DNA of 64,000 nucleotides from Hwangdonia seohaensis (GTDB lineage: Bacteria > Bacteroidota > Bacteroidia > Flavobacteriales > Flavobacteriaceae). Both the position numbers and the translations under genes were made by a program. The stretch spans positions 62,001 to 126,000 of the forward strand of contig NZ_JAVSCK010000002.1 in NCBI RefSeq assembly GCF_031932625.1, written 5' to 3'. This document shows, in pieces, positions 43,917-51,465 of the stretch (its first letter is position 1; each line of letters begins with the position of its first letter). The notes under the pieces were generated by a model that saw only the letters and a list, made by a program, of their open reading frames with translations, was not told the DNA's origin and ran no database searches.

Positions 43917-44447
43917 ATGAAAAACATTATAGTGTTTGCAGGAAGCAATAGTAAAACCTCAATTAATAAGCAATTAGCGACTTATGCTTCTGGTTTGGTT
44001 GAAAATGTTAAAACTGATATTTTAGATTTAAATGATTTTGAATTACCGCTTTTTGGGGTTGATTTGGAAAAAAAATCAGGAATTCCAGAACCTGCTCATC
44101 AATTTTTGAAATTAATAAAGGAATCTGATGGCATTGTTTTATCGCTTGCCGAACATAACGGGGCGTATTCAACGGCATTTAAAAATATTTTTGATTGGAT
44201 GTCGAGAATTGAAGCAAAAACTTTTTACGGAAAACCCATGCTATTGATGGCGGCATCACCGGGCGGAAGAGGTGGTGCATCGGTATTGGCTATGGCCCAA
44301 GATCGTTTCCCTAGGCACGACGCCCATATTGTTGAAACGTTTTCATTGCCTTTTTTTGGTGATAATTTTTCAGAAGGTAAAATCGTGAATAAGGATTTAA
44401 ATTCAGCATTAAAAAATAAAGTACAAACATTTCAAAAAGCACTATAA
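43917..44447 (+). CDS. NADPH-dependent FMN reductase (flavodoxin fold)
   Basis: A 176-residue flavin reductase. The flavin phosphate loop is GSNSKTS near the N-terminus, and SLAEHNGAYS and SPGGRGGA segments are typical of the NADPH-dependent FMN reductase group (like chromate or azo reductase). It abuts the DoxX-like gene without a gap and lies 1 bp before a GNAT gene, so the genes form one operon. It probably reduces flavins or quinones. Confidence 0.92.
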   Translation: MKNIIVFAGSNSKTSINKQLATYASGLVENVKTDILDLNDFELPLFGVDLEKKSGIPEPAHQFLKLIKESDGIVLSLAEHNGAYSTAFKNIFDWMSRIEAKTFYGKPMLLMAASPGGRGGASVLAMAQDRFPRHDAHIVETFSLPFFGDNFSEGKIVNKDLNSALKNKVQTFQKAL

Positions 44448-44448
44448 T

Positions 44449-44733
44449 ATGGAAATCAAACAATTTGACGACGGCAAAAAAGGAAAGTTCTATATAGAGA
44501 TTGAAGGCAGTCAAGAGGCTGAAATGACCTATACCTATGCAGGAAAAGAGAAGATTATTATTGACCATACCGAAGTTAGCGAAAAATTAAAAGGAAAGGG
44601 TGTTGGTTATAAATTAGTAGAAGCGGTAGTAGATTTTATGCGAGCGAATAATATTAAAGCTATACCGTTATGCCCATTCGCCGCCGCTGTTTTTAAAAAG
44701 AAGCACGACGCGTATAAAGATGTCTTATCTTGA
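44449..44733 (+). CDS. Short GNAT-type N-acetyltransferase (YjdJ/NATD1-like)
   Basis: A 94-residue single-domain acetyltransferase. The acetyl-CoA loop region reads KLKGKGVGYKLVE, followed by the IKAIPLCPFAAAVFKKK segment typical of the short NATD1/YjdJ group. It starts 1 bp after the FMN reductase stop. Substrate unknown. Confidence 0.85.
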   Translation: MEIKQFDDGKKGKFYIEIEGSQEAEMTYTYAGKEKIIIDHTEVSEKLKGKGVGYKLVEAVVDFMRANNIKAIPLCPFAAAVFKKKHDAYKDVLS

Positions 44734-44774
44734 TAGGATGATTGAATGTTTTAACCATAATTTGAAGATGTGCC

Positions 44775-45212
44775 ATGGGCGATATTTCTAAAGATGTTAA
44801 CTCGAAGTTTGAAAACAACAAAGTAAAAGCGTTAATCAATATTTTATTTACCGCAAATTGGATTACGTCACATCAAAATGCTTTTTTTAAGCCTTTCGGT
44901 ATTTCGCCACAGCAGTACAATATTTTAAGAATTTTGCGCGGTGCCAAAACACCTTTAAAAGTACAAACGATTAAAGAACGCATGATTGACAGGGCACCAA
45001 ATGCAACACGGTTAATGGATAAGCTTTGCGCTAAAAATCTCATCGAGCGCATGCCTTGTAGTAGTGATAGGCGGGTAGTTCATATTCAAATTACCAAAGC
45101 GGGATTAGCGCTTTTAGAAAAAATATCAATAGATTTTAATGTGGATTTACTGGATAATTTAACAGAAAAAGAGGCAGAACAATTAAGCGATTTACTCGAT
45201 AAAATACGCTAG
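44775..45212 (+). CDS. MarR-family transcriptional regulator
   Basis: A 145-residue winged helix-turn-helix regulator. The recognition part lies in PLKVQTIKERMIDRAPNATRLMDKL, and the wing in CSSDRRVVHIQ. It is the fourth gene of the DoxX-FMN reductase-GNAT set and lies just upstream of pirin. It is likely to repress this set and pirin through the palindromes with core TTCC-NN-GGAA. The ligand could be a phenolic compound or redox signal; this is inference. Confidence 0.9.
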   Translation: MGDISKDVNSKFENNKVKALINILFTANWITSHQNAFFKPFGISPQQYNILRILRGAKTPLKVQTIKERMIDRAPNATRLMDKLCAKNLIERMPCSSDRRVVHIQITKAGLALLEKISIDFNVDLLDNLTEKEAEQLSDLLDKIR

Positions 45213-45233
45213 TGCTTTTTTTTGCCCACATAG

Positions 45234-45245
45234 TTTCCATGGAAA
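45234..45245. promoter_or_regulatory. Palindrome ahead of pirin (candidate MarR operator)
   Basis: TTTCCATGGAAA is a perfect 12-bp palindrome 17 bp before the pirin start. Its core TTCC-AT-GGAA matches the core TTCC-TA-GGAA of the palindrome at 43495-43512. Confidence 0.5.
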
Positions 45246-45261
45246 TTAAAATGCCAACATT

Positions 45262-46134
45262 ATGAAACAAAACACAATAAAAACCATAGGACGAAGCGAT
45301 TTTGTAAACATGGGCCCCATAAAATTGCGCCAACCTATACCTACACAACACATCGATATGATAGACCCGTTTGTATTATTACACCATTACGGACCCTATG
45401 CTATTGATGAAAGAAACAACCCGTTCGATTTAGGCCCGCATCCGCATCGTGGTTTTGAGCCCATCACATTTTTGGTTCAGGGCGAACAATTGCACCGCGA
45501 TTCTTTGGGGCACGAAAGCGTGGTAAAAGCCGGAGACGTACAATGGACTACCGCGGGCAGAGGGATTATTCATGCAGAGCGACCAACAAAAACCTTTGTA
45601 GAAAAAGGTGGCACTTTAGAAGGTATTCAATTATGGTTGAATTTACCAGCCGAAAAAAAAATGATTCAACCCAATTATCAGCATGTTAAAAAAGATGAAT
45701 TTAACCTGGTTTTTTCCGAAGACAAAAAAGTAAGCATTCAAGTAATAGCCGGAAGTTTAGAAGGTAAAAACGGAAAAATTGCCACGCAAACGCCGGTTAA
45801 TGTATATATGATTGATGTTGAAGCAGGTGGTAAGCACCATATCAAAATTGATAACGAGCATCAACCAGTACTGTATTTGCTCAGCGGAAACGTAAAAGTG
45901 AATAATGAAGTCGATTTAATTCAAAATAAAAATCAATTGATTGAATTTAATCAAGACGGCAATCAGTTTTCAATAGAGGCAAAGGCAGAGAGCAAGCTTT
46001 TATTTTTATCGGGAAAACCATTCCATGAAAAGGTAACAACTTATGGCCCTTACGTTATGAATACGCAAACCGAAATTATGGAGGCCATGCGCGACTACCA
46101 AATGGGTAAAATGGGGTTTCTTCCAAACAGTTAA
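45262..46134 (+). CDS. Pirin-family bicupin protein
   Basis: A 290-residue bicupin of the pirin family. The metal-binding pattern HPHRGFE, then HRDSLGHES and HAERP is conserved. Bacterial pirins include quercetin dioxygenases and regulators, and are often induced by oxidative or electrophile stress. It follows the MarR gene by 49 bp and has its own palindrome upstream, and it ends in an intrinsic terminator. Confidence 0.95.
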   Translation: MKQNTIKTIGRSDFVNMGPIKLRQPIPTQHIDMIDPFVLLHHYGPYAIDERNNPFDLGPHPHRGFEPITFLVQGEQLHRDSLGHESVVKAGDVQWTTAGRGIIHAERPTKTFVEKGGTLEGIQLWLNLPAEKKMIQPNYQHVKKDEFNLVFSEDKKVSIQVIAGSLEGKNGKIATQTPVNVYMIDVEAGGKHHIKIDNEHQPVLYLLSGNVKVNNEVDLIQNKNQLIEFNQDGNQFSIEAKAESKLLFLSGKPFHEKVTTYGPYVMNTQTEIMEAMRDYQMGKMGFLPNS

Positions 46135-46135
46135 T

Positions 46136-46165
46136 AAAAAGCATCCGTTAAAGGGTGCTTTTTTT
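46136..46165 (+). terminator. Intrinsic terminator of pirin
   Basis: GCATCC and GGGTGC pair around the loop GTTAAA and are followed by seven T residues. It begins 2 bp past the stop. Confidence 0.85.
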
Positions 46166-46222
46166 ATGTAAAAAAGCGATATTTGCTTTTAAACTAACCA
46201 TCAAAAATTTAAGAATAAGATT

Positions 46223-46405
46223 ATGGCAATGAATAAAAACACGGTATTGGCTTGGGCTACTTGGATTATGATTTTTGTAGGCCTTGGCTTAATAGGATTG
46301 GGCGCTTTTAGATATGACGATGTTGCAGGATGGGGATTTGCAGCCGTTGGAGGTGGCTTTTTCTGTATCGCTTGGGTATTTAATGCTTTAAAAGGTAGGG
46401 TATAG
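46223..46405 (+). CDS. CAL67264-family small membrane protein
   Basis: A 60-residue protein with two hydrophobic helices (about 8-28 and 35-53). The sequence, including the AWATWIMIFVGLGLIGLGA helix, corresponds to the family named CAL67264, conserved in Bacteroidota and of unknown function. It lies 37 bp upstream of ettA on the same strand. Confidence 0.85.
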   Translation: MAMNKNTVLAWATWIMIFVGLGLIGLGAFRYDDVAGWGFAAVGGGFFCIAWVFNALKGRV

Positions 46406-46442
46406 CCTTTATGTACAACTTAACAAATTACAACAAACAAAA

Positions 46443-48134
46443 ATGAGCGACGATAAAAAGATAATCTTCTCAATGTCGGGGGTTACAAAAACATTCCCGA
46501 GTGCCAATACACCCGTTTTAAAAAATATATATTTAAGTTTTTTCTACGGTGCCAAAATTGGAATCCTTGGTTTAAACGGTTCGGGTAAATCCACTTTGCT
46601 AAAAATTATTGCGGGTGTAGATAAAAACTACCAGGGCGATGTGGTGTTTTCGCAAGATTATTCCGTGGGCTATTTAGAGCAAGAACCAAAACTCGACGAG
46701 AACAAAACCGTAATGGAAATTGTTCGAGAAGGCGCAGCAGAAACGGTTGCCATACTTGACGAATACAACAAAATTAACGATATGTTTGGGCTGGAAGAAG
46801 TCTATGGCGACCCAGACAAAATGGAGAAATTGATGAACCGTCAAGCAGTACTTCAAGATCAAATTGATGCAGCAAATGCTTGGGAGCTCGATACAAAACT
46901 TGAAATTGCCATGGACGCGCTGCGTACACCTGATGGCGATAAAAAAATCTCGATATTATCTGGTGGGGAACGCCGTCGTGTAGCCTTATGTCGCTTACTT
47001 TTACAAGAGCCGGATGTGTTATTGCTGGATGAGCCAACCAACCACTTAGATGCGGAATCTGTACATTGGTTAGAGCATCATTTGGCACAATATAAAGGCA
47101 CCGTAATTGCAGTAACCCACGATAGATATTTTTTAGATAATGTGGCTGGCTGGATTCTCGAGCTCGATAGAGGCGAAGGGATCCCTTGGAAAGGCAACTA
47201 CTCCTCTTGGTTAGACCAAAAATCGAAACGAATGGCTCAAGAAGGTAAAGCGGCATCAAAACGCCAAAAAACGCTTGAGCGCGAGCTGGAATGGGTGCGA
47301 CAAGGAGCAAAAGGCAGACAGACCAAACAAAAGGCACGTTTGAAGAATTATGACAAACTCATGAGTCAAGACCAAAAACAGCTCGATGAAAAATTGGAGA
47401 TTTACATTCCTAATGGGCCACGGTTGGGTACCAACGTTATCGAAGCCATCGGCGTTAGCAAAGGTTACGATGATAAATTGCTTTACGAAGATTTAAACTT
47501 TAACCTGCCACAAGCGGGAATTGTGGGTGTTATTGGACCAAACGGTGCTGGTAAAACCACTATTTTTAGAATGATAATGGGCGAAGAAACCCCAGATAAA
47601 GGCGAGTTTAAGGTAGGCGATACGGCAAAAATTGCCTACGTAGACCAGAGTCATTCCAATATAGACCCAGAAAAAACGATTTGGCAAAACTTTAGCGACG
47701 AGCAAGAGTTGATTATGATGGGCGGAAAGCAAGTAAATTCCCGAGCTTATTTAAGTCGTTTCAACTTCTCTGGGAGTGAGCAAAACAAAATAGTAAAATT
47801 ACTTTCCGGTGGTGAGCGTAACCGTTTGCACTTGGCTATGACGCTAAAAGAAGAAGGTAACGTGCTGCTTTTGGATGAGCCAACCAACGACTTGGATGTT
47901 AACACATTGCGAGCTTTAGAGGAAGGCTTGGAGAACTTTGCAGGTTGTGCCGTTGTAATTAGTCACGACCGTTGGTTTTTAGATAGAATATGTACGCACA
48001 TTTTAGCATTTGAAGGCAATTCGCAAGTGTATTTCTTCGAGGGTAGTTTTAGCGATTATGAAGAAAACAAAAAGAAACGATTGGGTGGCGATTTGATGCC
48101 CAAACGAATAAAATACAAGAAATTAATACGGTAA
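46443..48134 (+). CDS. ettA: Energy-dependent translational throttle protein EttA
   Basis: ABC-F ATPase that binds the ribosomal E site and gates entry into elongation according to ATP/ADP. It is 563 residues with two ABC domains: Walker A GLNGSGKST and GPNGAGKTT, signatures LSGGERRRVAL and LSGGERNRLHL, and an arm subdomain in the first ABC domain, as in E. coli EttA (555 residues). It lies behind the CAL67264-type gene and ends in a palindromic terminator. Confidence 0.96.
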   Translation: MSDDKKIIFSMSGVTKTFPSANTPVLKNIYLSFFYGAKIGILGLNGSGKSTLLKIIAGVDKNYQGDVVFSQDYSVGYLEQEPKLDENKTVMEIVREGAAETVAILDEYNKINDMFGLEEVYGDPDKMEKLMNRQAVLQDQIDAANAWELDTKLEIAMDALRTPDGDKKISILSGGERRRVALCRLLLQEPDVLLLDEPTNHLDAESVHWLEHHLAQYKGTVIAVTHDRYFLDNVAGWILELDRGEGIPWKGNYSSWLDQKSKRMAQEGKAASKRQKTLERELEWVRQGAKGRQTKQKARLKNYDKLMSQDQKQLDEKLEIYIPNGPRLGTNVIEAIGVSKGYDDKLLYEDLNFNLPQAGIVGVIGPNGAGKTTIFRMIMGEETPDKGEFKVGDTAKIAYVDQSHSNIDPEKTIWQNFSDEQELIMMGGKQVNSRAYLSRFNFSGSEQNKIVKLLSGGERNRLHLAMTLKEEGNVLLLDEPTNDLDVNTLRALEEGLENFAGCAVVISHDRWFLDRICTHILAFEGNSQVYFFEGSFSDYEENKKKRLGGDLMPKRIKYKKLIR

Positions 48135-48140
48135 TGCTTA

Positions 48141-48174
48141 AATTAAAAAGCCTGCAATTGCAGGCTTTTTAATT
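48141..48174. terminator. Bidirectional terminator, perfect 34-bp palindrome
   Basis: AATTAAAAAGCCTGCAA is followed by its exact reverse complement. T-rich flanks on both strands let it end ettA transcription (plus) and that of the small membrane gene at 48198 (minus). Confidence 0.9.
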
Positions 48175-48197
48175 TTAAAGCGTTTTGTCTTTTTTAA

Positions 48198-48440
48198 TTA
48201 GTTGCCACCATACATGTGCCCATCGGTAAAATCTTTATAGGGCTTTTCATTTTCTTCTTCAATAGTTGTATTCATACTGTTTAAACGGTCGTTTTCTTTT
48301 TTTAGCATATAAGATTTTCTAACACCAAGTATCAACAGAAAAGAGAAAATAACAACAACAATAATTAACACGGTAACTATATCAATTTGTGTAATTAATG
48401 GCATGCGGAAAAATGAGAGACTTATGTAATTTACAAGCAT
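48198..48440 (-). CDS. Small single-pass membrane protein, 80 residues
   Basis: One hydrophobic segment (about 17-39, IVTVLIIVVVIFSFLLILGV) after a short N-terminus, then a charged helical tail ending in DGHMYGGN. No domain recognised. It is convergent with ettA and shares its palindromic terminator. The 300 bp upstream (48441-48742) hold no other gene and no clear promoter. Confidence 0.6.
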   Translation of the reverse strand: MLVNYISLSFFRMPLITQIDIVTVLIIVVVIFSFLLILGVRKSYMLKKENDRLNSMNTTIEEENEKPYKDFTDGHMYGGN

Positions 48441-48742
48441 TTACGGTGCTTTATTTGGGTTAATAGCTATTCAAATATACCATTTTTTTGTTAACTATTA
48501 TAAATAATAATGGTATCGCATTGGATTTTAGAGGTTTAAATTGTGCTAAAAGTCCGATGTTTATTCCCTTCCCGTAAAAAAATATTTTTTAAAATAAGTT
48601 TTGATGGCACCTATAAAATTCAATGTAACATTTTGTAAAAAAAACATACCAATAATTTAAGCAGGATTAATTTTGAAATTGATATTTTTTAACGAAATTG
48701 CTTGTTTATAAAAATTGTTAAACCTAAAATACAAGATATACC

Positions 48743-50089
48743 ATGTCAGATGATTTTGATTTATTAGAAACCTCTTCAAACGAAAAGAACGAAAAAGTAG
48801 ATGTCAATTGGGGAAAAGCCATTGATACGATGAAATCTAAATTGTCTCAAGAAGATGACCCGGAAGTTCGGCAAAAAATACTGAATGCCACTTTGGATGA
48901 TGTGGTGCACATGGCCGAAAAAGACAGAACCACACTTTTGGATGCCATTAAAGATTTAACCGATTATCAAGATGAGGTGGGCATTATTTTTGAAAAATTC
49001 TCATCGCTTAACGCAACCGAACAAAAAGTAATTGACGATGCCCAAAAAGCATTGGATCGGGCGAGAATAGAGTTGGAGGATGCTAAAAACAAGCCAGACA
49101 CTTGGTGGAACAACCTTTGGGGCCGCAAAAGCAAGATTAAAAAGGAAGAGGAAGAATTTAAAGCCGCCGAAAAAGTACGTGCCGGAGCCGATAATAAGGC
49201 CAAAGCCATGTTTCAGGAGCGTATTGAGAACGCCGATGTTCAAACGCTTTTAAGTGAGTTGTCTTATAAAAGTCAAGCCGCTGTTAGCCGTTTAAAAAAC
49301 AGGGAAATAGAGATAAAAGAAGTTGAAGAAAAACTAAAAGATGCCATTGTTGAGGCTTCTAAAAACCATACTAAAGCCTTAGAAAAAAAGAACGAAGTTG
49401 AAGCTAAATTAGAGGAACGCTACGCGCTTTTAAAACAGGCCCGCCAGGAACTTGGGGACATTGCCGATAAACAATCTCCAGAATACTCCGAGGCTATTGG
49501 TAAAGTAACCGCTTTAGAGCAAAAGGTTGAAGAACTGGAAGGTCTTAAAAACGCCTATACAACGCTTGCAGCAAGTAAAGACAGCTTTGTGCACAAGCAC
49601 AATTTAACCATTAAAGTATTAACATCGTTACGCAGTAACTTGCAAACACATCGCGCCAAATTAAAGAGTGATACCGAAGAGCGCCTTAAATATTACGATG
49701 GTTACGTGGTGGCTTTAAAAGCGAGAACCGACCAGGAATTTGCTGCTATTTTAGAACATTTAGGCGTTAAAACCGATGAGCATATTGGCGAAACCTTAGC
49801 GTCTATGCATACGGCAAGTGCCAAGGCACGACAAGATATGATGGACAATATTCCGGTGCACGAAAAAGTGATGCAAGGTGTTTATAGCAGTTATGCCGAG
49901 GCTTTACAGGAAATTCGTGCGAAGGATAGCGACATCCAAAAGAATTTTGCTGAGCGCTACGGCATCGATATGAAAGAGATTTTTGAAGATTATTATAACG
50001 CCGATGCCAACAAACCAGCTGATGGCGGCGGAAAAGGCGATAAGCCTAACCCGAAACCAGAAGCTAAAGAAGACGATCTATTAAGTTAG
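48743..50089 (+). CDS. Large coiled-coil protein, first gene of an uncharacterised cluster
   Basis: A 448-residue soluble protein without a signal peptide. Residues about 95-325 are predicted to be long coiled coils of Lys/Glu-rich helices; the C-terminus (425-448) is disordered and Pro/Gly/Lys-rich, ending in EDDLLS. Homologs have been labelled microtubule-binding protein by automated pipelines from memory, which I take as a coiled-coil artefact. The overall shape is loosely like TelA-type proteins, but I cannot confirm homology. It begins a same-strand run with a second unknown protein and an AAA ATPase. Confidence 0.7.
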   Translation: MSDDFDLLETSSNEKNEKVDVNWGKAIDTMKSKLSQEDDPEVRQKILNATLDDVVHMAEKDRTTLLDAIKDLTDYQDEVGIIFEKFSSLNATEQKVIDDAQKALDRARIELEDAKNKPDTWWNNLWGRKSKIKKEEEEFKAAEKVRAGADNKAKAMFQERIENADVQTLLSELSYKSQAAVSRLKNREIEIKEVEEKLKDAIVEASKNHTKALEKKNEVEAKLEERYALLKQARQELGDIADKQSPEYSEAIGKVTALEQKVEELEGLKNAYTTLAASKDSFVHKHNLTIKVLTSLRSNLQTHRAKLKSDTEERLKYYDGYVVALKARTDQEFAAILEHLGVKTDEHIGETLASMHTASAKARQDMMDNIPVHEKVMQGVYSSYAEALQEIRAKDSDIQKNFAERYGIDMKEIFEDYYNADANKPADGGGKGDKPNPKPEAKEDDLLS

Positions 50090-50091
50090 CT

Positions 50092-50115
50092 GTCATTCCT
50101 GCCAAGGCAGGAATC
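50092..50115. repeat. REP-like palindrome (GTCATTCCTGC family)
   Basis: GTCATTCCTGC and GCAGGAATC around CAAG, 3 bp past the stop of the coiled-coil gene; same family as 17699 and 56673. Confidence 0.8.
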
Positions 50116-50157
50116 TTATTAAAGGGCGTTGTAAGTTTAAAACCAGTTTCGTTTTCC

Positions 50158-50239
50158 GCGTTAGGGATTGAGCGGTATGTTTGAGCTCGCCGACGATAGG
50201 AGGAAGCGAGTAGTGAAAGCCCGACCCCTCGGGTAACGC
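50158..50239. repeat. Dispersed structured repeat, copy 3
   Basis: 82 bp, the shortest copy. Terminal arms GCGTTA (50158-50163) and TAACGC (50234-50239). Conserved boxes TAGGGATTGAGCGG and GTGAAAGCCCGACC. The inner arm here pairs CTCGC with GCGAG, sequence unlike the arms of copies 1 and 2. The third arm is reduced to CCC and GGG. It lies between the coiled-coil gene and the next gene. Confidence 0.75.
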
Positions 50240-50284
50240 CCAAATTATTAAAATATTAGTGTATTCGTGGCAAAACTGCTTATT

Positions 50285-50305
50285 GGATACTGCATACTGA
50301 AGACT
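50285..50305. repeat. Dispersed TACTGCATACTG motif
   Basis: GGATACTGCATACTGAAGAC lies just before the next start codon. It resembles the ATACTGCGACTG blocks at 10511 and 15203. Nearby, ATTCGTGGCAAA also matches a motif near 54347. Confidence 0.4.
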
Positions 50306-50310
50306 AAAAA

Positions 50311-51375
50311 ATGTCCATAAACCACATAGTAACACCATTGGATTCTGCTGTTCTCGATTCTAAAGAGCATTATGTTTTCTATCATAAAATGGTCGATTTT
50401 GCTTTTAAGGAATTGATTGTTGCCGTGCAACGCCAAAAGATTTGTAATGACGTTGAGGTGCAATTGTTTAAGCAATACTGCGATTTGTTATTGTACTCTA
50501 TTGAAGCCATGCGCATTAAATATATGTACGACGACGAGGATAATATGAAGGTGGATTTAACGTATTCTGGGTTTCCCAATTATTTGGAATTTAGGTATTT
50601 GTTTAACGATTTGGAGTTGCGCGATGAGTATTTGGGCAAGCTTACACCCATTGATACTTTTAAGGAAGAGTTTTTGGATACCTTAATGCGAAAAAAAGAA
50701 CCGATTAAGAAAAGCAGGTTGTTTCAGGCGGCATCGATAGTGTATTACTCGTCGGTTAAAAAGGAATATATTTTCAATCGGTTTGTGCAGGGAAAAATAC
50801 TGAAGGCTCCAGAAAAATCGGTTGCCGATTTGTTGGTGAGCTGGAGTTTTTATGATGTATCGCATAACCGGCCCTTTATATGTTTTATGTATTTTAATTA
50901 TGACGGAAAGGATGTAAACGATTATAAAGATGCTATTTACGAGGTTTTAAAAACGGTTGCCGACAGAGACATGACCCTGGATACCATGGCCTATACCATT
51001 GATAGAAAACTGTCAAAGGTTTTGCCAAAACTGATAAAACGCATTGATTTGGGTCCCATGCACAATGTGTTTGCAAAAGATGAAAACGAAATAACGCATG
51101 CCCTTTTAAAGGCTATTGGTAAAAAGGATATTCCGTTGGAATCGTATGCCATTTCGTTACGATTGGATGAAGTTAGCTCCGGTAGCGAATTTAAGGAAGG
51201 CGGTTTTTTTAGCAAGCAAACGCTGCAAAAATGGGATGCTATTTTTAAACGAAAATATGTGTTTGCTCCCCACAGGATCATTCAATTATTATATAACAAA
51301 ACTCCGGAGATTATGAATGGGCTTGAAAAAGCTCCGATTCAGATAGCTGGTTTAGAAATAGATTTAAAAAATTAA
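50311..51375 (+). CDS. Uncharacterised helical protein in AAA ATPase cluster
   Basis: A 354-residue soluble, mostly helical protein with no signal peptide, membrane segment or recognised motif. The start ATG at 50311 follows a repeat region. The gene precedes the AAA ATPase and lies behind the coiled-coil gene, all on one strand, which suggests shared function. No function can be proposed from the sequence. Confidence 0.75.
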   Translation: MSINHIVTPLDSAVLDSKEHYVFYHKMVDFAFKELIVAVQRQKICNDVEVQLFKQYCDLLLYSIEAMRIKYMYDDEDNMKVDLTYSGFPNYLEFRYLFNDLELRDEYLGKLTPIDTFKEEFLDTLMRKKEPIKKSRLFQAASIVYYSSVKKEYIFNRFVQGKILKAPEKSVADLLVSWSFYDVSHNRPFICFMYFNYDGKDVNDYKDAIYEVLKTVADRDMTLDTMAYTIDRKLSKVLPKLIKRIDLGPMHNVFAKDENEITHALLKAIGKKDIPLESYAISLRLDEVSSGSEFKEGGFFSKQTLQKWDAIFKRKYVFAPHRIIQLLYNKTPEIMNGLEKAPIQIAGLEIDLKN

Positions 51376-51451
51376 CGTCATAACGAGGAGCAAAGCGACG
51401 TGGTTATCTCATCAAATTTAACAGATTGCCACGTTTCACTCGCAATGACGT
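51375..51451. repeat. Long imperfect hairpin repeat (TGCGAGGAGCGAAGCGAC type)
   Basis: ACGTCATAACGAGGAGCAAAG and its flank pair with GATTGCCACG and CGCAATGACGT across a 14-base loop. The right arm keeps GCAATGACGT while the left arm reads ACGTCATAAC, so the arms have begun to diverge. It fills the gap between two cluster genes. Such CGTCATTGCGAGG-type repeats are common in Bacteroidota genomes. Confidence 0.65.
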
Positions 51452-51465
51452 AAAAGAATAAACAT

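Noticed and set aside
46774..47337. 187-codon minus-strand frame
   Set aside because: Antisense shadow of ettA; no homology-like features and the sense gene is certain.
50093..50338. Open frame of 81 codons on the minus strand
   Set aside because: It covers a REP palindrome, a structured repeat and the start of the next gene; composition is that of repeats.
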